DNA of 64,000 nucleotides, taken from contig NZ_CP048286.1 of NCBI RefSeq assembly GCF_010365285.1, positions 4,103,501-4,167,500 on the forward strand. Direction: 5' to 3'. The translations under genes were made by a program, and so were the position numbers. This DNA is from Paenibacillus rhizovicinus. Lineage in GTDB: Bacteria; Bacillota; Bacilli; Paenibacillales; Paenibacillaceae. Below, piece by piece: positions 53,540 through 63,036 of the stretch. A model generated the notes under the pieces. That model made no database searches and was not told the DNA's origin. It worked only from the letters and a program-made list of their open reading frames with translations. Within the stretch, counting starts at the first letter, position 1. The number at the start of each line of letters is the position of its first letter.

Positions 53540-56425
53540 GTGGCTAGTGATTCGATCGTAATCAAAGGGGCGCGTGCCCATAATCTTAAGAATATCGATG
53601 TAACGATTCCTCGCGACAAATTTGTCGTATTGACGGGGCTCAGCGGTTCCGGAAAGTCTTCCCTGGCTTTTGACACCATTTATGCGGAAGGGCAGCGGCG
53701 GTACGTTGAATCGTTATCGGCTTACGCGCGTCAATTCCTCGGCCAAATGGAGAAACCGGATGTCGATTCTATCGACGGTCTATCGCCGGCGATCTCCATT
53801 GACCAGAAGACGACAAGCCGCAACCCGCGTTCAACCGTCGGTACGGTGACTGAAATATACGATTATTTGCGTTTGCTGTTCGCTCGCGTCGGCAAGCCGC
53901 ACTGTCCGGAGCACGGGATCGAGATTTCGTCCCAGACGGTAGAGCAGATGGTCGACCGCATCATGGAATATCCGGAACGGACACGGCTGCAGATCATGGC
54001 GCCGATCGTTTCGGGCCGCAAGGGCGAGCATTCCAAGCTGCTGGCAGACGTGATGAAGCAAGGTTTCGTGCGCGTGCGGGTGAATGGCGAGCTTCGCGAG
54101 CTCAGCGAGAATATCGAGCTCGAGAAGAACAAGAAACATAACATCGAGGTCGTCGTCGACCGGATCGTTGTGAAGGACGATGTTCACAGCCGTTTGGCGG
54201 ATTCGCTCGAAACCGCACTTAAGCTGTCCGGGGGCCAAGTGCTCGTCGATGTCATGGATAAGGAAGAGCTGCTGTTCAGTTCTAACCTGGCATGTCCGAT
54301 CTGCGGTTTCAGCATCGACGAGCTGGCTCCGCGTATGTTCTCGTTCAACAGCCCATACGGGGCATGTCCGGATTGCGACGGATTGGGCGCCAAGATGATC
54401 GTCGACCCTGATCTGCTCGTACCGGACTTGAGCAAGTCGATCGAAGAAGGTGCTTTCGAGGCATGGGCGGGCAGCACCTCTAACTACTACCCGCAATTCT
54501 TGGAGGCGGTATGCAAGCATTTCGGCATCCCGCGGAATGTTCCGGTCAGCGAGCTGACGTCGGAGCAAATGAAGAAGCTGCTGAACGGAACGGGCGGCGA
54601 ACGCGTCCGTTTCAAATACGAGAATGACTTCGGTCATTCCAAGGAAGCGCTGGTGCCTTTCGAAGGCATCGTGAACAATCTGGAACGCCGTTACAGGGAC
54701 ACGGGTTCTGAAGGCATCCGCGAGCATATCGAACAGTACATGAGCGCGAAGCCGTGTTCCGGCTGCAAAGGTCATCGTCTGCGGAAGGAAAGCTTGGCCG
54801 TCACGATTGGCAGCCAGAACATCTCGTACGTGACGGGACTGTCGATCGGCGAGGCGGAGCGGTTCTTCAACGGTCTTGATCTGACGGAGAAAGAATTGCT
54901 TATTGCGCATCTAATCTTGAGAGAAATCAACAGCCGTCTCGGCTTCCTTGTGAACGTGGGCTTGGAATACTTGTCGCTGAACCGCGCCGCGGGTACGTTA
55001 TCGGGCGGGGAAGCGCAGCGCATCCGATTGGCCACGCAGATCGGATCCAGTCTGATGGGCGTTCTCTATATTCTCGACGAGCCGAGCATCGGGCTTCATC
55101 AACGGGATAACGACAAGCTTATCCAGACATTGCTCCATATGCGCGATCTCGGAAATACCTTGATCGTCGTAGAGCATGACGAAGATACGATGCTGGCCAG
55201 CGATTATATTATCGATATCGGCCCCGGCGCGGGCATTCACGGCGGCCAAGTGGTCTCCATGGGGACGCCGAAGGAAGTCATGGCCGACGAGAATTCCCTG
55301 ACAGGCGCTTACTTGAGCGGGCGCAAGTTTATTCCGGTTCCGCTGAAGCGCCGCGAGACGAATGGCAAATGGCTTGAGGTACGCGGTGCGAAGGAGAATA
55401 ACCTGCGCAGCATTAATGCGAAGTTCCCGCTCGGTGTGTTTACCGCAGTGACAGGCGTCTCCGGTTCGGGGAAATCGACGCTGGTCAACGAGATTCTGTA
55501 TAAGACGCTTGCGCGGGATCTGAATAAAGCTAAAGTTCGCCCCGGCGAGCATAAGGAAATCCGCGGTCTTGAACACGTCGAGAAGGTCATTGATATCGAC
55601 CAATCGCCGATCGGCCGGACGCCGCGTTCCAACCCGGCGACATACACGGGCGTATTCGACGATATTCGCGATTTGTACGCATCGACGAACGAAGCGAAGG
55701 TGCGCGGGTATAAGAAAGGCCGCTTCAGCTTCAACGTGAAGGGCGGCCGCTGCGAGTCATGCCGCGGGGACGGCATCATCAAGATTGAGATGCATTTTCT
55801 ACCGGATGTCTACGTGCCCTGCGAGATTTGCAAAGGCAAACGTTATAACCGCGAGACGCTCGATGTGAAATACAAAGGGAAGAGCATCGCGGACCTACTG
55901 GAAATGACCATCGAGGACTCGTGCGAGTTTTTCCGTAACGTGCCTCGGATCCACCGTAAGTTGCAAACGCTGCTTGATGTTGGTCTTGGCTATATGAATC
56001 TGGGACAGCCTGCAACGACGCTTTCCGGCGGCGAAGCGCAGCGCGTCAAGCTGGCCGCTGAACTGTACCGCAGAAGCACGGGCAAGATGCTGTACATTCT
56101 GGATGAGCCAACGACGGGGTTGCATGTCGACGATATCGACAGATTGCTCGTTGTCCTTCATCGGCTTGTAGATTCCGGGGAATCGGTGCTCGTCATCGAG
56201 CATAACCTGGATGTCATCAAGACGGCCGATTATCTCGTGGATCTCGGTCCTGAGGGAGGCAAAGGCGGCGGAACAATCGTGGCCACCGGTACCCCGGAAG
56301 AGGTCGTCAAAGTCGAGGGCTCGTACACGGGTCGTTACTTGAAACCGGTACTGGAGCGCGACCGCGAACGGACGATTGCCCAGCAGCGCGAGATGGAGAG
56401 CGTAGCTGCAGGCTCCGAACAATAG
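53540..56425 (+). CDS. uvrA: UvrABC system protein A
   Basis: Damage-sensing ABC ATPase of nucleotide excision repair. The 961-aa protein has two ATPase modules: Walker [16 protein letters not shown] and [15 protein letters not shown], signatures [14 protein letters not shown] and [14 protein letters not shown]. Two zinc modules are visible ([13 protein letters not shown] with [19 protein letters not shown] with [10 protein letters not shown]). Start is GTG at 53540 behind GGAGGAGAGG. Confidence 0.98.
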   Translation: MASDSIVIKGARAHNLKNIDVTIPRDKFVVLTGLSGSGKSSLAFDTIYAEGQRRYVESLSAYARQFLGQMEKPDVDSIDGLSPAISIDQKTTSRNPRSTVGTVTEIYDYLRLLFARVGKPHCPEHGIEISSQTVEQMVDRIMEYPERTRLQIMAPIVSGRKGEHSKLLADVMKQGFVRVRVNGELRELSENIELEKNKKHNIEVVVDRIVVKDDVHSRLADSLETALKLSGGQVLVDVMDKEELLFSSNLACPICGFSIDELAPRMFSFNSPYGACPDCDGLGAKMIVDPDLLVPDLSKSIEEGAFEAWAGSTSNYYPQFLEAVCKHFGIPRNVPVSELTSEQMKKLLNGTGGERVRFKYENDFGHSKEALVPFEGIVNNLERRYRDTGSEGIREHIEQYMSAKPCSGCKGHRLRKESLAVTIGSQNISYVTGLSIGEAERFFNGLDLTEKELLIAHLILREINSRLGFLVNVGLEYLSLNRAAGTLSGGEAQRIRLATQIGSSLMGVLYILDEPSIGLHQRDNDKLIQTLLHMRDLGNTLIVVEHDEDTMLASDYIIDIGPGAGIHGGQVVSMGTPKEVMADENSLTGAYLSGRKFIPVPLKRRETNGKWLEVRGAKENNLRSINAKFPLGVFTAVTGVSGSGKSTLVNEILYKTLARDLNKAKVRPGEHKEIRGLEHVEKVIDIDQSPIGRTPRSNPATYTGVFDDIRDLYASTNEAKVRGYKKGRFSFNVKGGRCESCRGDGIIKIEMHFLPDVYVPCEICKGKRYNRETLDVKYKGKSIADLLEMTIEDSCEFFRNVPRIHRKLQTLLDVGLGYMNLGQPATTLSGGEAQRVKLAAELYRRSTGKMLYILDEPTTGLHVDDIDRLLVVLHRLVDSGESVLVIEHNLDVIKTADYLVDLGPEGGKGGGTIVATGTPEEVVKVEGSYTGRYLKPVLERDRERTIAQQREMESVAAGSEQ

Positions 56426-56455
56426 ACAGCAGTAATAGAACAAGGAATGACAAAG

Positions 56456-56503
56456 GGATTGCCCCCACCATTTTGAATGGAGGGAGCAATCCCTCTTCCT
56501 TTT
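56456..56503 (+). terminator. uvrA terminator
   Basis: GGGATTGC/GCAATCCC outer stem with CCCC/GGGG-like inner pairing, followed by TCTTCCTTTT. Confidence 0.75.
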
Positions 56504-56546
56504 CAACTTGGCCGTTGAAGGTCCGTTCCAACCAAAATGCATAGAA

Positions 56547-56576
56547 AGGCCCGGAGGCAGAAACCTCCGGGCCTTT
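56547..56576 (-). terminator. terminator of the sulfite/nitrite reductase gene
   Basis: AGGCCCGGAGG and CCTCCGGGCCT form an 11-bp stem with a 6-base loop; read on the minus strand it is followed by TTCT, 24 bases past the reductase stop. Confidence 0.75.
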
Positions 56577-56599
56577 CAACTCTTGCATGAACTAGCCAA

Positions 56600-58210
56600 T
56601 TAACCAGCCAAGATGGCCGTCAATCTCTCTTGGAATGCCGGCACGCCGACACGTTTGACATAGTTGTGGAACGTTTCGTCCGACTCGCGATTTTCTTTAT
56701 AGAAGTGAAGCAGCTGAACGAGTACGCCGCCCAGCTCGTCGCCTTTGACACGGCCTTTCAGCGATTCGTTGAACTTCGCGCCAGGGCCGAGAATACCGCC
56801 AACGGCGATGTCGAATGCATCGACCATGCCTTCAGGCGTTTTCACGAGCGCGCCTTGCAGGCCGATGTCGGCAATATGCTTCTGACCGCAAGCGTTCGGG
56901 CAGCCGATGAAGTGAATCCGGATTTTCTCATCCAATTGGATGTGCTCGTCCAAGTACTCCGCAACGCGAACGGCACGTTCTTTCGTTTCGACGACGGCCA
57001 GGTTACAGAACTCGTTGCCTGTGCAGGAAACCGTACGGCTCAAGAACGGTTTTGCGTTCGGCGAGAGACGTTTCAGTACAGGCACTTGCAGCGCCGCTTC
57101 CACTTTCTCGTCCGGAATGCCGGCAAGGATAATGTTCTGCGACATTGTCGTACGGATCTTTCCATCGCCGAATTCATCCGCGGCATCCGCAAGCTGTTCC
57201 AGCTCAGTGGAGTTCGTGCGGCCGACAGGAACGTTCAAGCCGATGAAGTTCAGGCCTTCTTCTTTTTGAGGATAAACGCCATCGTAATACACGCCGTTCC
57301 AGCCGACGGTCTTGTTTTGTCCGGCCGAAGGCATGTCGCCGATGATTTCTTTCAGCTTCTCGAGGAATTTCTCCGGACCCCAGTCCGCGACAAGGAATTT
57401 CAGGCGGGCTTGGTGACGCTTCTCGCGGTAGCCGTAATCACGGAAGATCGTCGTAACGCCGATCGAAACTTTCAGCACGTCCTCGGGACGAACGAACATG
57501 TCCAATTCTTTGGCCATATGCGGCTTCGCGGACAATCCGCCGCCGACATAGATATGGAAGCCGATAACTTCTTCGCCGTCGATGACTTTGGTAGCAGGCA
57601 CATACGCAAGGTCATTGATTTCAGCGTTCGCATTGTTATAGATATTGGACGATATGGACATTTTATATTTACGCGGCAAGTTGGAGAAGTCGCGATTCAT
57701 TAAGTAGAAATCGTTGACTTGCTCGACGATCTCGCGCGTGTCCATCAGCTCGTCGCGGTCGATGCCTGCAAGCGGATTGCCGACGATTGTACGCGGGCAG
57801 TCGCCGCAAGCTTCGTACGAATACAGGCCAACGGCCTCCAGACGATTGAAGATGTCCGGCAGGTCTTCTACTTTGAGCCAGTGATACTGAATCGCTTGGC
57901 GCGTCGTAACGTCGATCAAGTCGCGTCCGTAATCGCGCCCGATGGAAGCGATCGCGCGTGCTTGCGCGGAAGTCATGATGCCCGTATTAATTCGGATCCG
58001 CATCATGAAGTAGCCTTCCCTAGGCTTCTGCTCATAGACGCCAGCCCATTTGAACCGGTTCATGTCATCTTCGGAAATGGAGGCATAGCCTTCTTTCGAG
58101 TACTTGTCGATGATCGTGCGGATAACGTCAAGTCCGTCTTTCTCCATCTTAATAAATTCGAATTTATTGAGTTTGGAAGGATCGTTCATCCATACGGCTT
58201 CATATGCCAT
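56600..58210 (-). CDS. siroheme-dependent sulfite/nitrite reductase
   Basis: 536-aa enzyme of the ferredoxin-type nitrite/sulfite reductase family, six-electron reduction with siroheme and a 4Fe-4S cluster. Two ferredoxin-like half domains (GYFMMRIRINTGIMTSAQAR; NFIGLNVPVGRTNSTELEQL) and two catalytic halves are visible. The cluster cysteines are TVSCTGNEFCN and IGCPNACGQKHIADIGLQGA. I cannot tell sulfite from nitrite as substrate; no nir or cys neighbours are in the window. Monocistronic. Confidence 0.9.
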   Translation of the reverse strand: MAYEAVWMNDPSKLNKFEFIKMEKDGLDVIRTIIDKYSKEGYASISEDDMNRFKWAGVYEQKPREGYFMMRIRINTGIMTSAQARAIASIGRDYGRDLIDVTTRQAIQYHWLKVEDLPDIFNRLEAVGLYSYEACGDCPRTIVGNPLAGIDRDELMDTREIVEQVNDFYLMNRDFSNLPRKYKMSISSNIYNNANAEINDLAYVPATKVIDGEEVIGFHIYVGGGLSAKPHMAKELDMFVRPEDVLKVSIGVTTIFRDYGYREKRHQARLKFLVADWGPEKFLEKLKEIIGDMPSAGQNKTVGWNGVYYDGVYPQKEEGLNFIGLNVPVGRTNSTELEQLADAADEFGDGKIRTTMSQNIILAGIPDEKVEAALQVPVLKRLSPNAKPFLSRTVSCTGNEFCNLAVVETKERAVRVAEYLDEHIQLDEKIRIHFIGCPNACGQKHIADIGLQGALVKTPEGMVDAFDIAVGGILGPGAKFNESLKGRVKGDELGGVLVQLLHFYKENRESDETFHNYVKRVGVPAFQERLTAILAG

Positions 58211-58514
58211 GTTATTATTTTCCCCTTTGTCTAGTCGTGTCGCACGGCGAGCGGAAAGCCGATAAAATCCGACAATTTTCGTATGATATCTCTTCAGTGA
58301 ATCGTATCATAATTCAGTTCAGCGGACAACGAAAAGCGGGTATTGAATTATAAGATTTTTTTATAATTAAATTCAGGTCTGTTTATAATAAAAGCAACCT
58401 TTCAGAAATGGTGACAAACTTGTTACGATTGTCCAATGTGACTTGCATCGGGCTCGTGATGAGGCTAACATAGGTAACATAGGCTACGTGCGAAAATGAA
58501 GGAGGATCTCACCC
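58211..58514. promoter_or_regulatory. divergent regulatory region with inverted repeat
   Basis: Between the reductase (minus) and a small membrane gene (plus). A perfect inverted repeat AATTATAA-N7-TTATAATT (58346-58353, 58361-58368) overlaps the -35 region of a plus-strand TTATAA-N17-TATAAT (58361-58366, 58384-58389). It is about 135 bases upstream of the reductase start. It could be an operator, for example for a redox or sulfur regulator, but no known consensus was recognised. Confidence 0.45.
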
Positions 58515-58730
58515 ATGTTTTTAGCTGAAACCGCATCAACTGGGCTCGCGAAGTTCGATCCCATGGATATTATGATGCTGCTGTTTACGATTGTTATATT
58601 CATCGGATGGATTCGTTTGCTGACGGCTAAACCGAAGAAGGATCTATTTGCAATCGGATTTACTACAGTATCGCTGCTCGTATTCCTGTTCGCGAACTAC
58701 GTTATGATCTTCAAAGTTTGGATTTCATAA
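58515..58730 (+). CDS. small two-helix membrane protein
   Basis: 71-aa protein with two hydrophobic helices, DIMMLLFTIVIFIGWIRLLT (residues 18-37) and FTTVSLLVFLFANYVMIFKV (about 49-68), joined by a basic loop AKPKKDLF. It vaguely recalls the DUF2759 small membrane proteins of Bacilli. The start follows GAAGGAGG, so it is surely translated. It has its own terminator. No function can be assigned. Confidence 0.75.
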   Translation: MFLAETASTGLAKFDPMDIMMLLFTIVIFIGWIRLLTAKPKKDLFAIGFTTVSLLVFLFANYVMIFKVWIS

Positions 58731-58768
58731 TCATTGTTTCGCACGCATATGAACGGATGATTGGATAA

Positions 58769-58814
58769 TAAAGCCGCCGGCGATCTTGGGCTCAAGATTG
58801 CGGCGGCTTTTTAC
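58769..58814 (+). terminator. terminator after the small membrane gene
   Basis: AAAGCCGCCG pairs with CGGCGGCTTT, with an inner ATCTTG/CAAGAT stem, followed by T's. Confidence 0.88.
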
Positions 58815-58839
58815 ATAAAGGCTCCGGTACCATACAAAA

Positions 58840-58866
58840 AAGCTCCAGCGAATAGCTGGAGCTTTT
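58840..58866 (-). terminator. bidirectional terminator, TIM-barrel gene
   Basis: AGCTCCAGC-GAATA-GCTGGAGCT with TTTTT on the plus strand and a run of T's on the minus strand (AAAAAA before the stem). It lies 29 bases past the stop of the minus-strand isomerase gene. Confidence 0.85.
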
Positions 58867-58894
58867 TCTCATGCAATTGCATGCGTGAGGGTTA

Positions 58895-59863
58895 TTATAC
58901 CCACCACATTTCGCCAAGAGGCTCGCGAATCAGGATGGATTGCAGGTTTTGCACGGCTTTCGAGAAGCCTTCGTCCACGGACATCAGACCGTCTTCATGC
59001 TCGATGCTGACAACGTAGTCGTAGCCGACAAGACGAAGCGCGCTCATGATATCGGACCATACTTTCATGTCGTGGCCGTAGCCGACCGTGCGGAACTGCC
59101 AAGCGCGGTCCAGCATCAGCGCGTAGGACTGCATGTCCGTTACGCCGTGGCGGTTAACGTTGATCGGATCGATCGACGTATCTTTGGCATGGAAGTGATG
59201 GATAGCGCCGGCGCGGCCAAGGATGTGAATCGCTTGAACCGGGTCGATGCCTTGCCACCACATGTGGCTTGGGTCAAGGTTAGCGCCGATTGCGTCGCCA
59301 GCTGCTTCACGCAGGCGAAGAAGCGTTGCCGGAGTATGAACGGAGAAGCCGCCGTGCAGCTCCAGACCGATTTTGACATTGCTTTCCGTAGCGAGCTTGC
59401 CGATTTCCGTCCAGTAAGGGATAACTTTGTTTTCCCACTGCCAGTCCAGAATTTCTTGATAATCGTTCGGCCATGGAGCTACAGGCCAGTTCGGATATTT
59501 CGCATCCTCGTGGTCGCCAGGGCAGCCGGAGAACGTGTTAACGACCGGAACGCCCAGTTTGGAAGCCAGTTCGATCGTTTTACGAATGATGGCGTCATGC
59601 TCGCTGGAGATCGCTTTTTGCGGGTGCAGCGGGTTAGCGTGGCAGCTAAGTGCGCTGATTGTCAAACCGCGGGAATCGACAGCGTCTTTGAATGCTTTCA
59701 GTTTGCTTTCGTCAGCGAGCAGGACGTCCGGATCGCAGTGCGCGTTGCCAGGGTAGCCGCCCGTGCCGATTTCAATGGCATCGAGGCCTTTGGAAGCGAT
59801 GTAGTCCAATGCGTCTTCAAACGACTTTTGCGCGAATAGTACGGCAAATACTCCGAGTTTCAT
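58895..59863 (-). CDS. sugar phosphate isomerase/epimerase, TIM-barrel
   Basis: 322-aa protein of the xylose-isomerase-like (AP endonuclease 2) superfamily, which includes IolE, IolI and many sugar epimerases. Metal-site segments are present: IGLELHGG (Glu), ANLDPSHMWWQG (Asp, His), HHFHAKDT (His) and VVSIEHEDGLMS (Glu). The N-terminus MKLGVFAVLFAQKSFEDALD is typical. Substrate unknown. GGGAGG lies 13 bases ahead of the start; TTAACC-N17-TATAAT is on the minus strand (59911-59939). A cre-like site is upstream. Confidence 0.87.
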   Translation of the reverse strand: MKLGVFAVLFAQKSFEDALDYIASKGLDAIEIGTGGYPGNAHCDPDVLLADESKLKAFKDAVDSRGLTISALSCHANPLHPQKAISSEHDAIIRKTIELASKLGVPVVNTFSGCPGDHEDAKYPNWPVAPWPNDYQEILDWQWENKVIPYWTEIGKLATESNVKIGLELHGGFSVHTPATLLRLREAAGDAIGANLDPSHMWWQGIDPVQAIHILGRAGAIHHFHAKDTSIDPINVNRHGVTDMQSYALMLDRAWQFRTVGYGHDMKVWSDIMSALRLVGYDYVVSIEHEDGLMSVDEGFSKAVQNLQSILIREPLGEMWWV

Positions 59864-59910
59864 ACGTGTATAGTTACCTCCCGATAATTATGTACTGTGA
59901 GTCTGCCTTC

Positions 59911-59939
59911 ATTATAGCATGGGCAAATTCCAAGGTTAA
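59911..59939 (-). promoter_or_regulatory. likely promoter of the isomerase gene
   Basis: Read on the minus strand: TTAACC, 17 bases, TATAAT (59916 down to 59911). The -10 is perfect and the -35 weak. Confidence 0.5.
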
Positions 59940-59985
59940 GATTCCAAGGGTCCAATGACAAAAATGCATACATAAAGGACAAATA

Positions 59986-60000
59986 TGAAAACGCTTTTCA
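59986..60000 (-). promoter_or_regulatory. cre-like site (catabolite control)
   Basis: TGAAAACGCTTTTCA resembles the CcpA operator TGWNANCGNTNWCA but has one extra base in its right half. It lies about 50 bases upstream of the isomerase -35, a common place for activation or for other LacI-type regulators. The remaining 270 bases to the U32 gene show no clear gene. Confidence 0.35.
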
Positions 60001-60272
60001 ATTCATTTAGATCCTCCTATTTCGATACGATTTTAATAGACCCTACTTATATAGATGGCAAAATATTTCGTATTGCGGTTATCAGGAAGATGAAGTTGTG
60101 CTGCGATTGGCAATGATAAAGAAGAAGGGCGGGTTCCATGGAGGCGAACTTGGTTAATAAACCGGAAGCAGGCCCAGCCGTTCCCTCCCCCGCGTTCGCT
60201 TTTGTTTACGCGTCCGCTCTGGTAAACTGAAAGTAAATATGCGAATTGAAAGATAGGATGGCGGAAGTTTAC

Positions 60273-62822
60273 ATGAATACGATGAAACGGCAAGATGTCG
60301 AGCTGCTGGCTCCGGCCGGAGATTGGGATTGCATGCGCGCGGCTGTGGCGAACGGAGCCGATGCCATATTTTTTGGCGTGGAGAAGTTCAATGCGCGGGC
60401 GCGGGCAAATAATTTCCAAACGGACGAACTGCCTGAAATTATGGCCTTTCTGCACAGCTACGGCGTGAAAGGGTTTCTGACCTTTAATATATTGGTGTTT
60501 GAGAATGAGCTTGAGGACGCGAAGCGGCTGATCGAATCTTGTATCGATGCAGGCGTAGATGCGGTTATCGTCCAGGATCTGGGGCTGGTGAAGCTCATCC
60601 GTGAGCTGTCGCCGGATTTCCCGATCCACGGCTCCACGCAGATGACGATCACCTCGCCGGAAGCGGTGGAATTCACGAAGCCGTTCGACATTGAACGGGT
60701 CGTGCTTGGCCGGGAGAACAATTTGAAACAGATTAAGACGATCGGCGAGCAGGCGAAGCTGCCGATGGAAGTGTTCGTGCATGGCGCGTTATGCGTGTCT
60801 TATTCGGGTCAGTGTCTCACGTCCGAGATGTGGGGCGGACGTTCCGCCAACCGCGGCGAATGCGCGCAAGCCTGCCGGCTGCCGTACGACCTCATGGTGG
60901 ACGGCGAAGTGAAGCCGATGGGCGACGTGGCTTATCTGCTTTCGCCGAAGGATCTCGCTGCCGTAGAGCTCGTTCCGGAATTGATCGAAGCGGGCGTGTC
61001 TTCGTTCAAGATCGAAGGCCGCTTGAAGAGTCCCGAGTATGTGGCGAACGTCGTGAGCAAGTACCGCCGGGCCATTGACAAATATTTCGACGGCGATCGT
61101 TCCGCGCCGTCGAAGGAAGAGATGCGCGAGCTGCAGCAAAGCTTCTCGCGCGGATTTACGCATGGCTTCCTGGATGGCACGAACAACAAGAAGCTCGTGG
61201 AGGGTACGTTTCCGAAGAGCCGGGGCGTCTTCCTCGGCCGCGTGGAGCGGGTATTGCGCGACGCCGTCGTCGTCCGCATCGAAGCCCCGTTGAAACGCGG
61301 GGACGGCATCGTGTTCGACGCCGGAGATCCGACGAAGAAAGAAGAAGGCGGACGCGTCTACGACGTGCGCAGACAAGGCGTCAAGCTGGAGGGCGAAGCG
61401 CAGGAGGGCATCGTGCTCGAGATCGTGCCCGGCCGCAACGATATCGACTTGCGCCGCGTCCATGTCGGCGATCGCGTCTGGAAGACGAGCGATCCGGCGC
61501 TGGACAAACGGCTGCGCGCGACTTTCGAAACCGAGAAGCCGTACCGCGTGTTCCCGCTGCACGTGAAGGTCGAGGGCGAGCTGGGACAGCCGCTTCGTTC
61601 CTGGTGGACGGACGTGGAGAAAGGGAACACGGTCGAAGTCGTCTCCGAACTGCCGCTTGAACATGCGGAGAAGCGCCCGATGGACGAGGCGCTGCTGCGC
61701 GAGCAGCTCGGCCGCCTTGGCGGCACGGTCTATCAGCTGGAGGTGCTCGAGGTCGAGCTGCGAGGCGATCTCATCGTGCCGATGCGCGAGCTGAACCGGA
61801 TGCGCCGCGAAGCTGCGGAGGCTTTGGCGGGCGAACGGCCGAAGCCGCCCGTGTACGTGAAGCGCGAGGTCGAGGTCTATGCCGACGCGCGCGGCGGCAA
61901 AGCCGCCGTTGGCAGCGCGCACGGCAGCGAGGCTGCGCAGCGCGTGCCGGCGGATCGGCCTGCCAAGCTGACGGTGCTCTGCCGCAGCTTGCAGCAGTTG
62001 GAAGCGGCGGTGCGATCCGAGAAAGTCGACATGGTCTATGCCGACTTCGAGTTCATCAAACAGTTTCCCGCCGCTATGGAGCTCGCGCGGAGCGCAGGCA
62101 AGCCGATTGCGCTGGCGACGCCGCGGATCCATATGCCTGGCGAGAACGGCTACCACGCCAATATTCTCAAGCTGAAGCCGGACGCGGTGCTGGTACGCAA
62201 TACGGGCGCCTTGTATTATTACCTGCGCGCCAAGGCGGCCAACCCGAACGAGGCGTTCCCGCAATTGATCGGGGATTTCTCTTTGAACGTAGCCAACCAC
62301 AAAGCTTCGGATCTCTTCCTGGATGCCGGCTGCAGCCTGATCACGCCTTCGTACGACTTGAACGTACAGCAAATGTTCGACCTGCTGCGCACCAGCGACA
62401 CGTCGCGGACCGAGGTGGTCATTCATCAGCATTTGCCGATGTTCCATACGGAGCATTGCGTCTACTGTACCTTCATGAGCGAAGGGACGGATTTCACGAA
62501 CTGCGGGCGGCCGTGCGAGGACCATCGCGCATCGCTGCAGGATCGAATCGGCATGGCGCATCCCGTTCGCGTCGACGAAGGCTGCCGGAACACCGTATAC
62601 AACGCCATCGAACAGTCCGGGGCGGAATACATGGTTCAGTTCCGCGATTTAGGCGTGAATTCGTTCCGTATTGAATTTTTGGAAGAGACAGCCGATAAAG
62701 TGGATGAGGTTATCGAGTTATACAGCGACGCGCTTGCGGGACGTATTGGCGGCACACAGGTGTGGCGCAGCCTGAAAGCAATCAACCAGCTTGGCGTCAC
62801 GAGAGGCCAGCTGGTGAAGTAA
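60273..62822 (+). CDS. U32-family protein (RlhA/YhbU-like, with DUF3656)
   Basis: 849-aa protein of the U32 'peptidase' family. Proven members are RNA hydroxylation factors (TrhP for tRNA, RlhA for 23S rRNA C2501). The barrel opens ELLAPAGDWDCMRAAVANGA, followed by HGALCVSYSGQCLTSEMWGG and RGECAQACRLPYDL with conserved cysteines. DUF3656-like segments lie in the middle (GVFLGRVERVLRDAVVVRIE). A second cysteine cluster is near the end (HTEHCVYCTFMSEG, CGRPCEDH). Length and DUF3656 suggest the RlhA type. ATG 60273 follows GCGGAAG; 60258 is an alternative. Confidence 0.85.
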   Translation: MNTMKRQDVELLAPAGDWDCMRAAVANGADAIFFGVEKFNARARANNFQTDELPEIMAFLHSYGVKGFLTFNILVFENELEDAKRLIESCIDAGVDAVIVQDLGLVKLIRELSPDFPIHGSTQMTITSPEAVEFTKPFDIERVVLGRENNLKQIKTIGEQAKLPMEVFVHGALCVSYSGQCLTSEMWGGRSANRGECAQACRLPYDLMVDGEVKPMGDVAYLLSPKDLAAVELVPELIEAGVSSFKIEGRLKSPEYVANVVSKYRRAIDKYFDGDRSAPSKEEMRELQQSFSRGFTHGFLDGTNNKKLVEGTFPKSRGVFLGRVERVLRDAVVVRIEAPLKRGDGIVFDAGDPTKKEEGGRVYDVRRQGVKLEGEAQEGIVLEIVPGRNDIDLRRVHVGDRVWKTSDPALDKRLRATFETEKPYRVFPLHVKVEGELGQPLRSWWTDVEKGNTVEVVSELPLEHAEKRPMDEALLREQLGRLGGTVYQLEVLEVELRGDLIVPMRELNRMRREAAEALAGERPKPPVYVKREVEVYADARGGKAAVGSAHGSEAAQRVPADRPAKLTVLCRSLQQLEAAVRSEKVDMVYADFEFIKQFPAAMELARSAGKPIALATPRIHMPGENGYHANILKLKPDAVLVRNTGALYYYLRAKAANPNEAFPQLIGDFSLNVANHKASDLFLDAGCSLITPSYDLNVQQMFDLLRTSDTSRTEVVIHQHLPMFHTEHCVYCTFMSEGTDFTNCGRPCEDHRASLQDRIGMAHPVRVDEGCRNTVYNAIEQSGAEYMVQFRDLGVNSFRIEFLEETADKVDEVIELYSDALAGRIGGTQVWRSLKAINQLGVTRGQLVK

Positions 62823-62832
62823 CGCATCGTAC

Positions 62833-62864
62833 GAGAGACCTATTACTAAGGTCTCTCTTTTTTT
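62833..62864 (+). terminator. U32 gene terminator
   Basis: GAGAGACCT-ATTACTA-AGGTCTCTC followed by seven T's. Confidence 0.93.
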
Positions 62865-63036
62865 ATGCGAAAGGTTCAGATTCTTACACATTTCTTTCAA
62901 TATCGACGGTTGCAGAAAGGATTTTGGAGACGAGACGCGAATAGTAGCAACAGTTAGCGTCATGTAATGAGACGATCGGCGGATTGCTTTTTTTGAAAAG
63001 CCGAACGTCAATAAACGAAGCGCGGTGAGGATGCAA

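Noticed and set aside
60033..60782. 249-residue minus-strand frame upstream of and into the U32 gene.
   Set aside because: Mostly antisense to the U32 gene, with no ribosome binding site or known domain.
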